Both the position numbers and the translations under genes were made by a program. The notes beneath the pieces were generated by a model that saw only the letters and a program-made list of their open reading frames with translations, was not told the DNA's origin and did not search any database. Positions 17,096 to 25,359 of a DNA stretch of 64,000 nt are shown one piece after another (within the stretch, counting starts at the first letter, position 1; each line of letters opens with the position of its first letter). Source of the stretch: Streptomyces sp. 6-11-2. GTDB taxonomy: Bacteria > Actinomycetota > Actinomycetes > Streptomycetales > Streptomycetaceae. The DNA is taken from positions 3,968,001-4,032,000 of the forward strand of contig NZ_BJOR01000001.1 of the NCBI RefSeq assembly GCF_006540305.1. Reading direction: 5' to 3'.

Positions 17096-19681
17096 ATGAC
17101 GACTTCCGCGACCTCCGGAACCGGCCCCACCGAGAACTCCCTGCGTCGCGCCCTCAAACGTGCCAGGGACGGGGTCGCGCTCGACGTCGCCGAGGCGGCG
17201 GTGCTGCTCCAGGCCCGGGGCGAGCACCTCCAGGACCTCGCCGCGTCCGCGGGCCGGGTGCGGGACGCCGGACTCGAGGCCGCCGGCCGCCCCGGCGTCA
17301 TCACCTACTCCAAGAGCGTCTTCATCCCGCTGACCCGGCTGTGCCGTGACAAGTGCCACTACTGCACGTTCGTCACCGTGCCCGGCAAGCTGCGCCGCGC
17401 CGGACACGGGATGTTCATGTCCCCCGACGAGGTCCTCGACATCGCCCGCCGGGGCGCCGAACTCGGCTGCAAGGAAGCCCTGATCACCCTCGGCGACAAG
17501 CCGGAGGACCGCTGGCCGGAAGCGCGCGAGTGGCTCGACGCGCACGGCTACGACGACACCATCGCCTACGTACGGGCCGTCTCCATCCGCATCCTGGAGG
17601 AGACCGGCCTGCTGCCGCACCTCAACCCGGGCGTCATGACCTGGACGGACTTCCAGCGTCTCAAGCCCGTCGCCCCGTCGATGGGCATGATGCTGGAGAC
17701 GACCGCGCGACGGTTGTGGTCCGAGCCGGGCGGCCCGCACCACGGCTCCCCGGACAAGGAACCGGCCGTACGGCTACGGGTGCTGGAGGACGCCGGCCGC
17801 TCCTCCGTCCCCTTCACCTCCGGCATCCTGATCGGCATCGGCGAGACCTACGAGGAGCGCGCGGAGTCCCTGTTCGCGCTGCGCAGGATCGCCCGCGCCC
17901 ACCACGGCATCCAGGAACTGATCATCCAGAACTTCCGTGCCAAGCCGGACACGGCCATGCGCGGCATGCCCGACGCAGAACTCGACGAGCTGGTCGCCAC
18001 GGTGGCCGTCGCCCGGCACATCATGGGCCCGTCCGCCTGCCTCCAGGCCCCGCCCAACCTGGTGGACGCGGAGTACGAACGGCTCATCGGCGCCGGTATC
18101 GACGACTGGGGCGGTGTCTCCCCGCTCACCATCGACCACGTCAACCCCGAGCGCCCCTGGCCCCGGATCGAGCAACTCGCCGAGAAGTCGGCTGCGGCGG
18201 GCTTCGAACTGCGCGAACGGCTCTGCGTCTACCCGGAGTTCGTCACCCGCGGCGAGCCCTGGCTCGACCCGCGACTGCTGCCGCACGTCCGCGCCCTGGC
18301 CGACCCCGAGACGGGCCTGGCCCGCCCGGACGCGGTGGCCGAGGGCCGCCCCTGGCAGGAGCCCGACGAGGCCTTCACCGCCACCGGCCGCACCGACCTG
18401 CACCGCACCATCGACACCGACGGCCGCACCGCCGACCGCCGGGGCGACTTCGACGAGGTGTACGGCGACTGGGGCGCCCTGCGCGAGGCGGCCGCCCCCG
18501 GCATGGCACCGGAGCGCGTCGACACGGACGTCCGGCAGGCCCTGCGCACGGCCGCCGACGACCCGACGAAGCTGACCGACGACGAGGCCCTGGCGCTGCT
18601 GCACGCGGACGGCCCGGCCCTGGACGCGCTGTGCCGGATCGCGGACGACGTCCGCAAGTCGGTGGTGGGCGAGGACGTCACGTACATCGTGACGCGGAAC
18701 ATCAACTTCACGAACGTCTGCTACACCGGCTGCCGTTTCTGCGCGTTCGCCCAGCGCCGCACGGACGCGGACGCCTACACCCTGTCCCTGGACCAGGTCG
18801 CCGACCGGGCCCAGCAGGCCTGGGACGTGGGCGCGGTGGAGGTCTGCATGCAGGGCGGCATCCACCCCGACCTGCCGGGCACGGCCTACTTCGACATCGC
18901 GCGGGCGGTGAAGGAACGCGTCCCCGGCATGCACGTGCACGCCTTCTCCCCGATGGAGGTCGTCAACGGCGCCACCCGCACCGGTCTGTCCATCCGCGAG
19001 TGGCTGACCGAGGCCAGGGCGGCGGGTCTGGACAGCATCCCCGGGACGGCCGCGGAGATCCTCGACGACGAGGTCCGCTGGATCCTGACCAAGGGCAAGC
19101 TGCCCACGGCCACCTGGATCGAGGTCGTGACGACGGCCCACGAACTGGGCATCCGCTCCTCGTCGACGATGATGTACGGCCACGTGGACCAACCCCGCCA
19201 CTGGCTGGGCCACTTGCGTACCCTGGCCCGCATCCAGCAGCGGACGGGCGGCTTCACGGAGTTCGTCACGCTCCCCTTCATCCACACCAACGCCCCGGTG
19301 TACCTGGCGGGCATCGCGAGGCCCGGCCCCTCCGTACGGGACAACCGCGCGGTGACGGCGATGGCGCGCCTCCTCCTGCACCCCTGGATCCCCAACATTC
19401 AGACCAGCTGGGTGAAGCTCGGCGAGGCGGGCGCCGCCGAAATGCTCCGCTCCGGCGCGAACGACCTCGGCGGCACGCTGATGGAGGAGACGATCTCCCG
19501 CATGGCCGGCTCCTCCTACGGCTCCTACAAGTCCGTCAAGGACCTGGTCGCGGTGGCGGAGGCGGCCGGACGCCCGGCGAAGCCGAGGACCACGCTCTAC
19601 GGCGAGGTCCCGGAGGAACGGCGGCGGGCGGCTGCCGCGTCGGACGGCCACCTGCCGGACCTGCTGCCGGTCCTGGACTGA
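17096..19681 (+). CDS. fbiC: FbiC, 7,8-didemethyl-8-hydroxy-5-deazariboflavin (Fo) synthase, CofG-CofH fusion
   Basis: An 861-residue bifunctional radical-SAM enzyme from ATG 17096, the usual length for the actinobacterial fusion. The CofG half carries the cluster motif C-x3-C-x2-C at Cys83, 87 and 90 (CRDKCHYC); the CofH half has a second at Cys542, 546 and 549 (CYTGCRFC). Together they join tyrosine to 5-amino-6-ribitylamino-uracil to make Fo, the chromophore of coenzyme F420, used by many Streptomyces redox enzymes. Other typical stretches are [25 protein letters not shown]-like [15 protein letters not shown], and [13 protein letters not shown]. It appears monocistronic; the next gene starts 79 bp downstream. 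Confidence 0.97.
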   Translation: MTTSATSGTGPTENSLRRALKRARDGVALDVAEAAVLLQARGEHLQDLAASAGRVRDAGLEAAGRPGVITYSKSVFIPLTRLCRDKCHYCTFVTVPGKLRRAGHGMFMSPDEVLDIARRGAELGCKEALITLGDKPEDRWPEAREWLDAHGYDDTIAYVRAVSIRILEETGLLPHLNPGVMTWTDFQRLKPVAPSMGMMLETTARRLWSEPGGPHHGSPDKEPAVRLRVLEDAGRSSVPFTSGILIGIGETYEERAESLFALRRIARAHHGIQELIIQNFRAKPDTAMRGMPDAELDELVATVAVARHIMGPSACLQAPPNLVDAEYERLIGAGIDDWGGVSPLTIDHVNPERPWPRIEQLAEKSAAAGFELRERLCVYPEFVTRGEPWLDPRLLPHVRALADPETGLARPDAVAEGRPWQEPDEAFTATGRTDLHRTIDTDGRTADRRGDFDEVYGDWGALREAAAPGMAPERVDTDVRQALRTAADDPTKLTDDEALALLHADGPALDALCRIADDVRKSVVGEDVTYIVTRNINFTNVCYTGCRFCAFAQRRTDADAYTLSLDQVADRAQQAWDVGAVEVCMQGGIHPDLPGTAYFDIARAVKERVPGMHVHAFSPMEVVNGATRTGLSIREWLTEARAAGLDSIPGTAAEILDDEVRWILTKGKLPTATWIEVVTTAHELGIRSSSTMMYGHVDQPRHWLGHLRTLARIQQRTGGFTEFVTLPFIHTNAPVYLAGIARPGPSVRDNRAVTAMARLLLHPWIPNIQTSWVKLGEAGAAEMLRSGANDLGGTLMEETISRMAGSSYGSYKSVKDLVAVAEAAGRPAKPRTTLYGEVPEERRRAAAASDGHLPDLLPVLD

Positions 19682-19760
19682 ACCGAGGCAGACGCAGCTC
19701 ACAGTACGATGATCCGACCCCCGTCGGAGGGGTCGAGTAGCACCGAGGAGATGCGTGCCC

Positions 19761-20333
19761 ATGGCGGCCCGAATACCTTCGTGGGCCTGGGTCAGCGGCC
19801 TGACCGTGGGAGCGGTCGCGGCAGTGGCCGTACTGGCGGTGAAGGCCGACCAGGGGCCCCACCCCACGGCCGCGACGGCCCACCAGCGACCCGCCCCCTC
19901 GGCAAGCGCCAGCCCCTCCGCCAAGCCCAAGTCCAAGCCCCCGGCCCCGCCGGCCGTCCCCGCCGACTCGGGCGTGGGCCGCCGGGTCGTCTACGCCCTC
20001 ACCCAGAAGCGGGTGTGGCTGGTCGACGAGAGCGACAAACCCACCCTCACCTTTCCGGTGTGGCCGGGAACGGTGAGCCCCGACCCGGGCGCCTACGTGA
20101 TCTCCCAGCGCGTGCCCGCGACGACCGGCTCGGACGGTGTCCAGATCGAGCACATCATGTACTTCGCGGGCAAGTCCGGCGTCTTCATCGCCTTCAGCAA
20201 CGCCGTCGACGGCACCTCACCCCCGCCGGCCGCCGCCGACGCCAAGACGGGCGGCATCCGCATGGGCAAGCCCGACGGCTCGGCCCTGTGGACCTTCGCG
20301 AGCCAGGGCACGCGGGTCGAGGTCGTCAACTAG
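19761..20333 (+). CDS. L,D-transpeptidase-like (YkuD-fold) protein lacking the catalytic cysteine
   Basis: A 190-residue protein. ATG 19761 has GAGGAG 10 nt upstream, better spaced than GTG 19755. An N-terminal helix (VSGLTVGAVAAVAVLAV) anchors it, then a Pro/Ser/Ala/Lys wall-spanning linker (residues 35-70). The rest follows the YkuD pattern: VVYALTQKRVWLVDESDK, FPVWPGTVSPDPGAYVIS, a strand with the usual His site (GVFIAFSNAVDG), and GGIRMGKPDGSALWTFASQG with closing T-R-V-E-V-V. In active enzymes the last block starts with S-H-G-C-x-R; here it is T-G-G-I-R, so the nucleophile and the His are absent. A non-catalytic wall-binding role is inferred. Its 3' end overlaps the convergent DUF397 gene by 8 bp. 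Confidence 0.65.
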   Translation: MAARIPSWAWVSGLTVGAVAAVAVLAVKADQGPHPTAATAHQRPAPSASASPSAKPKSKPPAPPAVPADSGVGRRVVYALTQKRVWLVDESDKPTLTFPVWPGTVSPDPGAYVISQRVPATTGSDGVQIEHIMYFAGKSGVFIAFSNAVDGTSPPPAAADAKTGGIRMGKPDGSALWTFASQGTRVEVVN

Positions 20334-20520
20334 CGACACCGCCGAGAAACACGCTCCAGGACACACCCCCGAACGCGAGCCGCGCACCGTCCCGGTCCTT
20401 GGAGTCACGGACGTGGACGGTGGCGGGGGAGGGGGAGGAGGCGGCTATGGCGACCTCGACACAATCGGGGCCGTCGTTGCTGCTGTAGCTGCTCTTGAAC
20501 CAGTTGAGCGTGGCGGTCAT
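20326..20520 (-). CDS. DUF397 small protein
   Basis: A 64-residue protein with the DUF397 signature: WFKSSYSSNDGPDCVEVA at the N-terminus and VHVRDSKDRDG...LAFGGVSWSVFL after it. These small proteins accompany XRE-DUF5753 regulators in Streptomyces (whiJ and abaA type loci), where they modulate the regulator in development or antibiotic control. Its start overlaps the stop of the XRE gene by 4 nt (ATGA), so translation is coupled. Confidence 0.9.
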   Translation of the reverse strand: MTATLNWFKSSYSSNDGPDCVEVAIAASSPSPATVHVRDSKDRDGARLAFGGVSWSVFLGGVAS

Positions 20521-21329
20521 GTCACTTCTCCCAGAATCTTCTCGATGAAGGACAGCGACTCCCGAGGTGAGAGGGCCTGCGCACGGATCATTCCATAGCG
20601 CATGTCGAGGATCTGGGCCTCTCTCGGGTCGCTGATCACCCGGCTGTGCAGCTGGGCCTCCCAGTGCCCCAGTGTCTTGCCGTCTCGGAGCTTCAGGAGC
20701 CGCAGCGGTCCCGCCATGCCCGCGTGATCCTCACGGTCCGTGGGCATCACTTGGACCGAGACGTGCCGCAACTGCCCAATTTCCAGCAGGCGTTCGAGTT
20801 GCTCTCGCAGAACCATTCTGCCGCCGATCGGCCGCCGCAGCGTCACCTCCTCCTGGACAAAGGTGATGAGTGGCCGGGGCACTCGCTCGAACACGGCCTT
20901 GCGTGCCATACGCGCGGCGACGTGACGCTCGATCTCGTCCTCGGTGTACGCGGGGCGACGCATCGCGTACAGGGCCTGGGCGTACGCCGGAGTCTGCAAC
21001 AGGCCATGGATCTGCTGATTGTCGTACGCCCCCAACTCGACGGCTTCGCCCTCCAACTTCGCCAAGTCCCGTACCTTCTTCGGATACCGGGCCCGCTCCA
21101 CATCCGCCTTCATCGCGGACAGCTTCCCGCCCGCGCCTAGCACCTCGTCGGCCTTGTCGAGGAAGTCCGGCTTGGCGATGCGGCGTCCGCGTTCGACCGA
21201 AGAGACCATCTCGTCGCCGTACCCGATGGCGGTGCCGAGTTCGGCCTGTTTGAGCCCGGCGGCCTCCCGCCACATCTGGATCTGCCGGCCGACCGTCCTG
21301 AGTACGGCCTCGGCCTCTTCGTCCTCCAT
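20517..21329 (-). CDS. XRE-family regulator with DUF5753 domain (WhiJ-like)
   Basis: A 270-residue protein from ATG 21329. The N-terminal helix-turn-helix (LRTVGRQIQMWREAAGLKQAELGTAIGYGDEMVSSVERGRR) covers about residues 9-50. The rest is the DUF5753 effector domain (YDNQQIHGLLQTPAYAQALY; VTLRRPIGG; VSVQVMPTD; PREAQILDMRYGMIRAQALS). It forms an operon with the DUF397 gene (4-nt overlap) and is divergent from an HATPase gene 95 bp away, giving the three-part module seen many times in Streptomyces. Direct DNA target unknown; autoregulation of the intergenic region is likely. Confidence 0.92.
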   Translation of the reverse strand: MEDEEAEAVLRTVGRQIQMWREAAGLKQAELGTAIGYGDEMVSSVERGRRIAKPDFLDKADEVLGAGGKLSAMKADVERARYPKKVRDLAKLEGEAVELGAYDNQQIHGLLQTPAYAQALYAMRRPAYTEDEIERHVAARMARKAVFERVPRPLITFVQEEVTLRRPIGGRMVLREQLERLLEIGQLRHVSVQVMPTDREDHAGMAGPLRLLKLRDGKTLGHWEAQLHSRVISDPREAQILDMRYGMIRAQALSPRESLSFIEKILGEVT

Positions 21330-21424
21330 GTCATCCCCTCCCGACGTACGAGCCGGACGGCTCCGCCGCGCGTTCGTACAGTCACATTGCGTACCGTGGT
21401 GATGGCTGTTCAGCCTAGGGACAG

Positions 21425-21877
21425 ATGACGACTCTGGGTGACATGAGTAAGAAATTCCCCCTCCCGGTCGCTGCTCCGTTGGCCCACTTCGCCGTGCAGC
21501 TCTCCGCGACGCGCAGAGGTGCGCGCCTGGCCCGCCTGCTGGCAGAGCGCCAACTCGACGACTGGGGAGTGGATGTGGCGGACGCGTCGCAGATCGTGGC
21601 GGAGCTGGCGGCGAACGCGGCGTTCCACGGGCGGGCCAGTGGGCGGGACTTCCGGCTGGCGATGAAGCTGCACGGGGACGGCGGCCTGCGCATCGAGGTG
21701 ACCGACGCGCGCGGCGACCGGCTCCCGATGATCGCGGACCCGGTGGCGGCGGACGCGGAGTCGGGGCGTGGTCTGCTGCTCGTGGCCGCGCTCGCCGACC
21801 GCTGGGGCGTCAACGAGGCACACGCCCACGGCAAGACGGTCTGGGCCGAACTCGCACCGCGTCGCGGCTCCCGGTGA
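21425..21877 (+). CDS. HATPase_c anti-sigma-factor-like ATP-binding protein
   Basis: A 150-residue protein with the RsbW/SpoIIAB-type Bergerat fold: the N-box VAELAANAAFHGRAS (about residues 59-73), the G1 box IEVTDARGDR (about 93-102) and the G2 region SGRGLLLVAALADRWGV (about 118-134). ATG 21425 with AGGGACAG upstream is used; ATG 21443 is a possible alternative. Such proteins pair with XRE-DUF5753/DUF397 genes in Streptomyces and may act as anti-sigma kinases or as plain ATP-binding adaptors. A small open frame overlaps its stop by 4 nt. Confidence 0.88.
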   Translation: MTTLGDMSKKFPLPVAAPLAHFAVQLSATRRGARLARLLAERQLDDWGVDVADASQIVAELAANAAFHGRASGRDFRLAMKLHGDGGLRIEVTDARGDRLPMIADPVAADAESGRGLLLVAALADRWGVNEAHAHGKTVWAELAPRRGSR

Positions 21878-22077
21878 CCCGGCGGTGCCCGACACCAAAG
21901 ACCAAAGAACCAGGGAAAGAACCGAACCCGCCCCTACCGCCCCCGTCGATCACCCGGCGGAGTGAATATGCCCCGCTCGGCTGGCGTGGCGAGGTGATCG
22001 TGGTGCAGCGTCTGTTCCACCAACCGCACACATGCATCGGCCCTCGCCGGGACTGCCATCCCACTGCGAGGGCCTGA
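21874..22077 (+). CDS. Small hypothetical protein, translationally coupled
   Basis: GTG 21874 overlaps the stop of the HATPase gene (GTGA), a common coupling arrangement, and opens a 67-codon frame. The first half is Pro/Lys-rich; the second half (EYAPLGWRGEVIVVQRLFHQ, then PHTCIGPRRDCHP) has a balanced composition with Trp and two Cys, more protein-like than chance frames here. No family is recognised. Confidence 0.35.
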   Translation: MTRRCPTPKTKEPGKEPNPPLPPPSITRRSEYAPLGWRGEVIVVQRLFHQPHTCIGPRRDCHPTARA

Positions 22078-22103
22078 TCACCGAGGAAGAAAGCCCCTTC
22101 CCG

Positions 22104-22898
22104 ATGACTAGCAAGCACCCTAACGCGCCCGCACGCGCCAAGTCCGGCCATTCCGGCGGCGTCATCCATGTGAACGAACCCCACCACGAGAACTTCACGG
22201 TGGTCGGCAACCATCTGGCCCAGCACGCCGAGTTGTCTCTGACGGCGATCGGCCTGGCGGTGCACATCCAGTCGCTGCCGAAGGGCACCCCGATCGGGAT
22301 CAAGACCCTGGCCGTGAAGTTCCCCGAGGGGGAGATCCGGATCGCCGCGGCCCTGCGGGAGCTGGAGGAACACGGCTACCTGTCACGCACCAAGGAGCGT
22401 CTTCAATCGGGCCGAGTGACGACCCGGACGACCTCCTACAACAAGCCGCGCCGCGCCGAGGCCGCCCGGACCGCCGAGCCCGACCGCCCGGCCGCCCCGC
22501 CCACGCCCTCCGCCGCCTCGGCCCCGCCCGCACCCCGCACGGCGAACGACCTGTTGACCGGCCTCCGCGCCCACGACTCCCGCCTGCTCCTCACCGAACG
22601 GGACGTGCACCGGCTGGCACCGGCGGTCTCGGAGTGGCTGGAGAGGGGCGTACCGCCCACGGCCGTGACGCGAACGCTCACGGCGGGCCTGCCCCAGGAC
22701 CCGATCAAGCACCCGGCGGCGCTCCTGGCCCACCGCCTCGCCTCCCTCCTGCCGCCGCCCCTGCCTGCTGCGCCACCGACCCCCGCGACCGCCCTCCGCC
22801 CGGCCCCGCTCCAGACCTGCGACGGCTGCGAGAGAGCGTTCAGGTCCCCAGAGCCGGGCCGCTGCAGAGACTGCCGCCCGTCCACCGCGGCTGCGTAG
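22104..22898 (+). CDS. Helix-turn-helix (winged-helix-like) DNA-binding protein
   Basis: A 264-residue protein; ATG 22104 is preferred, with GAAAG 10 nt upstream, over ATG 22032, whose extra residues look random. Residues about 25-110 form a winged-helix-like domain: VVGNHLAQHAELSLTAIGLA, IGIKTLAVKFPEGEIRIAAA (turn and recognition helix), then LEEHGYLSRTKERLQSGRVT (wing). A Pro/Ala-rich linker follows, then a helical segment (LTERDVHRLAPAVSEWLERG) and a C-terminal zinc-ribbon-like CDGCERAF...CRDC with four Cys. The layout is common in Streptomyces regulators of unknown target. It is followed 12 bp later by a small gene that is probably co-transcribed. Confidence 0.8.
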   Translation: MTSKHPNAPARAKSGHSGGVIHVNEPHHENFTVVGNHLAQHAELSLTAIGLAVHIQSLPKGTPIGIKTLAVKFPEGEIRIAAALRELEEHGYLSRTKERLQSGRVTTRTTSYNKPRRAEAARTAEPDRPAAPPTPSAASAPPAPRTANDLLTGLRAHDSRLLLTERDVHRLAPAVSEWLERGVPPTAVTRTLTAGLPQDPIKHPAALLAHRLASLLPPPLPAAPPTPATALRPAPLQTCDGCERAFRSPEPGRCRDCRPSTAAA

Positions 22899-22910
22899 GG
22901 AGACCCGGAG

Positions 22911-23072
22911 ATGAGCCGGATGCCAAGCAGCCTGACGCCCAGGAAACGGCACGTGAAGGAAGTCCCGTTGGAGGAGGCTGAACTCGCCAGGAAGGCGTTC
23001 GGCAACCTGACGGAGGGGGAGCGGGAAGTCGTCCGGGAGGCGCTCGCGGTCATGGGCCGCGACCCGGGGTAG
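22911..23072 (+). CDS. 53-residue hypothetical protein
   Basis: ATG 22911 is preceded by GGGAGACCCGGAG. The product has a basic N-terminus (SLTPRKRHVKE) and an amphipathic acidic/basic helix (LEEAELARKAFGNLTEGERE then VVREALAVMGRD). The codons have the expected G/C third-position bias. Coming 12 bp after the helix-turn-helix gene, it is likely the second cistron of that operon. Function unknown. Confidence 0.65.
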   Translation: MSRMPSSLTPRKRHVKEVPLEEAELARKAFGNLTEGEREVVREALAVMGRDPG

Positions 23073-23104
23073 GCCGCGAGATCCCCGGCTGGCGGCCTCC
23101 ATCC

Positions 23105-23233
23105 GTGGAATACACGTACACGACACCTCTCGCCCGTGACTCGGCCGAGGCGATCACAGTCGTGTACACCCATACGACGGGAATGGGGGTGACGGTCGTC
23201 CACTACTTCCGTGACCCACAGGTGGTCGCCTGA
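23105..23233 (+). CDS. Possible 42-residue protein
   Basis: A GTG-initiated frame encoding VEYTYTTPLARDSAEA followed by ITVVYTHTTGMGVTVVHYF. The alternating hydrophobic pattern could form two beta strands. No clear ribosome site is seen and no family is recognised; kept because the region of 290 bp otherwise has no gene. Confidence 0.3.
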   Translation: MEYTYTTPLARDSAEAITVVYTHTTGMGVTVVHYFRDPQVVA

Positions 23234-23360
23234 CTCTGACCCTTTCAGATCACTTTCACCACACCTCCCTCACCAGTCCATTCCCTGAACAGACCATTCC
23301 CGTTCGAATACAGTGCTGAACTGGGGGCCGTACGGACGGGTAACGGCGGGAGGTCTCAGC

Positions 23361-24482
23361 GTGGGTGCGACGTCCGGGGTGGTCTGGGGGCGTGGCGAGC
23401 AGCAGGACTTCCGGAGCCGGGTACGGGGGACGTTGCTCGGGGTGGCCGTGGGGGACGCCCTCGGTGCCCCAGTGGACTTCCTGGACCTCGGGGCGATCAG
23501 GGAGGCCCACGGACCCGAGGGGATCCGCGAACTCGCGCCCGCACACGGCCGCCGCGGAGCCGTCACGCACTACACGCAGCTCACCCTGTTCTCCCTCGAC
23601 GGGCTCATCCGCGCGCACGTCCGCCGCGACACCGGGGCCTGGCATCCGCCCACCGATGTGCACCGCGCGTACCTGCGGTGGGCCGCCACCCAGCGGGACT
23701 GGGGGCCCGACGAGCGGCGCAAGGACGACGGCTGGCTGGCCCGCGAGGAGTGGCTGTACGCCCGGCGCAGCCCCAGCCGGCCGCTGCTGACCGGGTTCGG
23801 GGACGACACCATGGGCACCCTGGAGGCGCCCAAGAACCCCGCCGAGGCCGGTCCGGAGGCGGTCGCCCGGTCGGCGCCCTTCGGGCTTCTCGTCGGCTGG
23901 GAGCCGCAGCTCGTCGTGCAGCTCGCCGTCGAGTGCGCGGCGCAGACCCACGGGCACCCCACCGCCTGCCTCGCCGCCGGCGCCTACGCCGTGATCGTGC
24001 ACGCCCTCGCCCGCGGCGACAGTCTCGACGGCGCCGTGCAGAAGTCGCTGGCGCTGCTCGCCGTGCGCCCCGGCCACCAGCCGGTGTCGGACGCACTCCA
24101 GCGTGCGCTGGGCGCGGTACGGCAGGGCATGCCGACCCCGGACCGGGTGGAGGAGCTGGCGGGGGAGGGGACGGCGGCGGGGCTGCTCGCCGTGTCCGTG
24201 TACTGCGCGCTGGTGAGCGAGGACGTACGCCACGGGCTGTGCCTGGCGGTGAACCACAGCGGGTCCTCCGGCGCGGCCGGTGCCCTCACCGGCGGGCTGC
24301 TCGGCGCCCTGCACGGAGAGACGGCCCTCCCGCCGGGCTGGCTGGCCGAGCTGGAGGGCCGTCCCACTCTGCTGGTCCTGGCGGACGACTTCGCGATGGA
24401 GATGACCCAGGGGCCCGCGCTGCACGGGCCCACCGGGTCCTCCCCGGGGTGGCTGGCACGCTATCCGCGCGGGGCCCGGTAG
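23361..24482 (+). CDS. ADP-ribosylglycohydrolase-fold protein with altered metal sites
   Basis: A 373-residue protein; GTG 23361 is chosen for GGGAGG 7 nt upstream. The fold is clear: VRGTLLGVAVGDALGAPVDF near the N-terminus, a helix-rich body, and NHSGSSGAAGALTGGLLGAL near residue 305. In active DraG/ARH enzymes the first metal motif is T-D-D-T and the second is G-D-x-D-[ST]. Here they read THYTQLTLF and HSGSSGAAG, so most metal-ligating Asp residues are missing. This suggests a non-hydrolysing subfamily or changed chemistry. Codon use is normal and the frame is intact. No obvious partner gene adjoins it. Confidence 0.75.
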   Translation: MGATSGVVWGRGEQQDFRSRVRGTLLGVAVGDALGAPVDFLDLGAIREAHGPEGIRELAPAHGRRGAVTHYTQLTLFSLDGLIRAHVRRDTGAWHPPTDVHRAYLRWAATQRDWGPDERRKDDGWLAREEWLYARRSPSRPLLTGFGDDTMGTLEAPKNPAEAGPEAVARSAPFGLLVGWEPQLVVQLAVECAAQTHGHPTACLAAGAYAVIVHALARGDSLDGAVQKSLALLAVRPGHQPVSDALQRALGAVRQGMPTPDRVEELAGEGTAAGLLAVSVYCALVSEDVRHGLCLAVNHSGSSGAAGALTGGLLGALHGETALPPGWLAELEGRPTLLVLADDFAMEMTQGPALHGPTGSSPGWLARYPRGAR

Positions 24483-24501
24483 CCGCCCGGGCCGCGCGCC
24501 G

Positions 24502-24945
24502 CTACGGCTGCTTCCCCACCACGTCGTCGCCCGCGCCCGCCGGAGCCGGTACCGCGGCCGCCGCCAGGTCGCCGTCCCCGTCGGTGTTGACCTTCTCGAT
24601 GACCGCGAGCCGTTCCGGTGTGTCCTCCGGCTTCACGTATCCGATGCCGATGTAGAGGACCAGCGAGACCGCGAGCGGCACCGACACCTGGTACTGCAAC
24701 GGCACGCCGCCGTCGACGTTCCAGTTGATCGGGTAGTTCACCAGCCAGAAGGCCGGCAGCCCGGCCGCCCAGCTGGTGAGCGCCGCCGTCGGACCGGAGC
24801 GGCGGAACGGCCGGAGCAGACCCAGCAGGCAAAGATGTTCTGCGTACTGGCTTTGGTTCATGTACGTGAAAGCGGATCGGGCGGGTCCGGGCACAAGCGG
24901 AGCCCCCTCGGCAAGGACGGCGAACTCGTCGAGAGGGCTCATCAA
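24502..24945 (-). pseudogene. Remnant resembling the C-terminal end of a solute symporter
   Basis: A 147-codon frame whose second half, from about residue 56, reads like the last membrane helix and tail of a sodium:solute symporter (SLVLYIGIGYVKPEDTPERL preceded by FWLVNYPINWNVDGG, followed by a Gly/Ala/Asp tail). The first 50 residues do not look like a symporter, and there is no room for the other ten or more helices. The simplest reading is a truncated gene joined to unrelated upstream DNA; a small genuine membrane protein is the alternative. Confidence 0.5.
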
Positions 24946-24985
24946 TTGGTGCTTGTTGCGCTTGTCGTGCAGTGGTGTCGTCTTC

Positions 24986-25177
24986 TCAAGCCTTGATCGA
25001 CGTCACGAAGGTGTTCCACGCGTCGGCGCGGAAGCCGAGCACCGGGCCCGTGGGGACCTTGGAGTCCCGGACCGCCATGGCCGCGGCCACCGGTGACTTG
25101 ACTTCGACGCACGCGCCGTTGCCCGTGGAGTACGAGGACTTGGTCCACGTCTCCGTGGCGCCCTGACGAATTGCCAT
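24986..25177 (-). CDS. DUF397 small protein (second copy)
   Basis: A 63-residue protein with the family layout: ATETWTKSSYSTGNGACVEV then MAVRDSKVPTGPVLGFRADA and W-N-T-F-V. It lies 182 bp downstream of the second XRE-DUF5753 gene on the same strand. That gap is unusual, since the pair normally overlaps by a few bases as in the first module of this window. Confidence 0.9.
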   Translation of the reverse strand: MAIRQGATETWTKSSYSTGNGACVEVKSPVAAAMAVRDSKVPTGPVLGFRADAWNTFVTSIKA

Positions 25178-25359
25178 TTCTGCTCCGGATTGCGAGTGGA
25201 GTGGTTTGCGCCAACGTTGTGCTCGATGGCGTGATCGACGCTACCCGCCGCGCTCCAAGTCCGAAGCGACGCTTCATCCTTACGGATGGCATATTCCAAC
25301 GGAGTCTTCCGCGTTGGCTTGGTGAAGGTGTACGGTGCGGCGCCTTCAAGCCGCGGCGC

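Noticed and set aside
17774..19936. 720-codon minus-strand frame across fbiC
   Set aside because: fbiC is fully supported by two radical-SAM motifs and normal length, so this is its shadow.
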